Shown here: in pieces, positions 63,621 to 64,000 of the stretch | Layout of the letters: every line of letters starts with the position of its first letter | How positions within the stretch are numbered: the first letter of the stretch is position 1 | Assembly: GCF_031755915.1 (NCBI RefSeq) | Contig: NC_083390.1 | Location: 16,647,001 to 16,711,000, forward strand | Source: Ziziphus jujuba | Taxonomy: Eukaryota > Streptophyta > Magnoliopsida > Rosales > Rhamnaceae | DNA length: 64,000 nucleotides | Direction: 5' to 3' | Translations under genes and position numbers: made by a program | The notes under the pieces: generated by a model | Told to the model about the DNA's origin: nothing | Databases searched by the model: none | What the model saw: the letters and a program-made list of their open reading frames with translations, nothing else

Positions 63621-64000
63621 CTAAGTCACGATGAGTTGCTCCAACTCTTTAACAAACTTATCCAAATCCTTTAATGAACTCCCACCTTCTTTCACAGCTT
63701 CCAAAGCCTTTTCCTTCAGTTCTTTAGCTTTCACTTTCTGTGGCGCATCCAAACTCATTGACTCAGCGATTGCCTTTGCCAACTCGGCCGAGTCAGGAAC
63801 TCCATCAGCACCTTCACAGACCTTCACTGCCACACCCATGTCCTCCACTAAAAGCATCGCATCCACAAACTGGTCAGCCTCCATTGGCCAAGCCAGTATC
63901 ATCACCCCAGCCACTATCCCTTCCAGGGTCGAGTTCCATCCACAGTGACTCAGAAACACACCCACCGCTCGGTGACTCAGTATCGGCACCTGTGGGGCCC
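63621..64000 (-). CDS. UDP-glycosyltransferase C-terminus, UGT89-like (partial, cut by window edge)
   Basis: The frame is open from the window end to a TAG at 63621-63623, giving the last 125 residues of a family 1 glycosyltransferase. Most of the PSPG sugar-donor box is present: APQVPILSHRAVG, then FLSHCGWNSTLEGIVAG and AWPMEADQ, with the catalytic-site-adjacent HCGWNS motif and the closing D-Q pair that favours UDP-glucose. The following VEDMGVAVKVCEGADGVPDS resembles UGT89B1-type enzymes, which glucosylate flavonols and small phenolics. Acceptor specificity cannot be told from this part. One oddity is Met where a Pro is usual in the box (AGVMILAWP, compare GVPMLAWP). The first residues of the PSPG box and the whole N-terminal domain lie outside the window. 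Confidence 0.9.
   Translation of the reverse strand, partial: APQVPILSHRAVGVFLSHCGWNSTLEGIVAGVMILAWPMEADQFVDAMLLVEDMGVAVKVCEGADGVPDSAELAKAIAESMSLDAPQKVKAKELKEKALEAVKEGGSSLKDLDKFVKELEQLIVT

Noticed and set aside
1..64000. tRNA, rRNA, CRISPR or bacterial operon features
   Set aside because: None was seen by eye; the sequence is plant nuclear DNA. A tRNAscan-type search would be decisive for tRNAs.

Overview
The window is nuclear DNA from a flowering plant, most likely a woody eudicot. The evidence is intron-containing genes with GT-AG splice sites and plant-specific families (a BIM-type bHLH factor, a gamma-type phosphatidylinositol 4-kinase, a pentatricopeptide-repeat protein, a UGT89-like glycosyltransferase). 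Intergenic DNA is long and very AT-rich, full of poly-A/T and TA/GA microsatellites, with nested retroelement remains. A Rosales-like origin is a guess; nothing here fixes the species.

Layout. 1-4.8 kb: AT-rich spacer with microsatellites, a fold-back element and a diverged copy of the 3' flank of the first gene. 4.8-9.0 kb, minus strand: a seven-exon BIM2-like bHLH gene. 9-14 kb: spacer. 14.16-14.88 kb, plus strand: a two-exon gene for an unrecognised small membrane protein with two G-boxes upstream. 15.9-29.1 kb: a cluster of four small minus-strand genes (64-84 residues) sharing a C-terminal motif of about 23 residues, an MGK start in three of them and a shared promoter block, plus decayed copies. 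This cluster is interrupted at 21.3-24.5 kb by a degenerate minus-strand LTR element that carries a complete 357-bp TRIM element. 29-42 kb: gene-poor, with a broken hAT-like transposase remnant at 36 kb and diverged tandem repeats. 42.4-46.2 kb, plus strand: a PI4K-gamma gene with a spliced leader and three upstream ORFs. 52.5-54.8 kb, minus strand: a five-exon TAG-type DNA-3-methyladenine glycosylase with a GC-AG intron. 57.7-60.6 kb, plus strand: a two-exon organelle-type PPR protein. 63.6-64.0 kb, minus strand: the C-terminus of a UGT89-like glycosyltransferase, cut by the window edge.

How the genes relate. From memory of the Arabidopsis map, PPR (At1g13630), DNA glycosylase (At1g13635) and PI4K-gamma (At1g13640) are neighbours there too, so 43-61 kb looks like an old conserved gene block. 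The other genes show no evident pathway link. The small-gene cluster is the most unusual part: short precursors without an obvious signal peptide, a strongly conserved extreme C-terminus, local duplication and decay. This resembles the architecture of precursors of plant signalling peptides, but the family was not recognised and its function is unknown.
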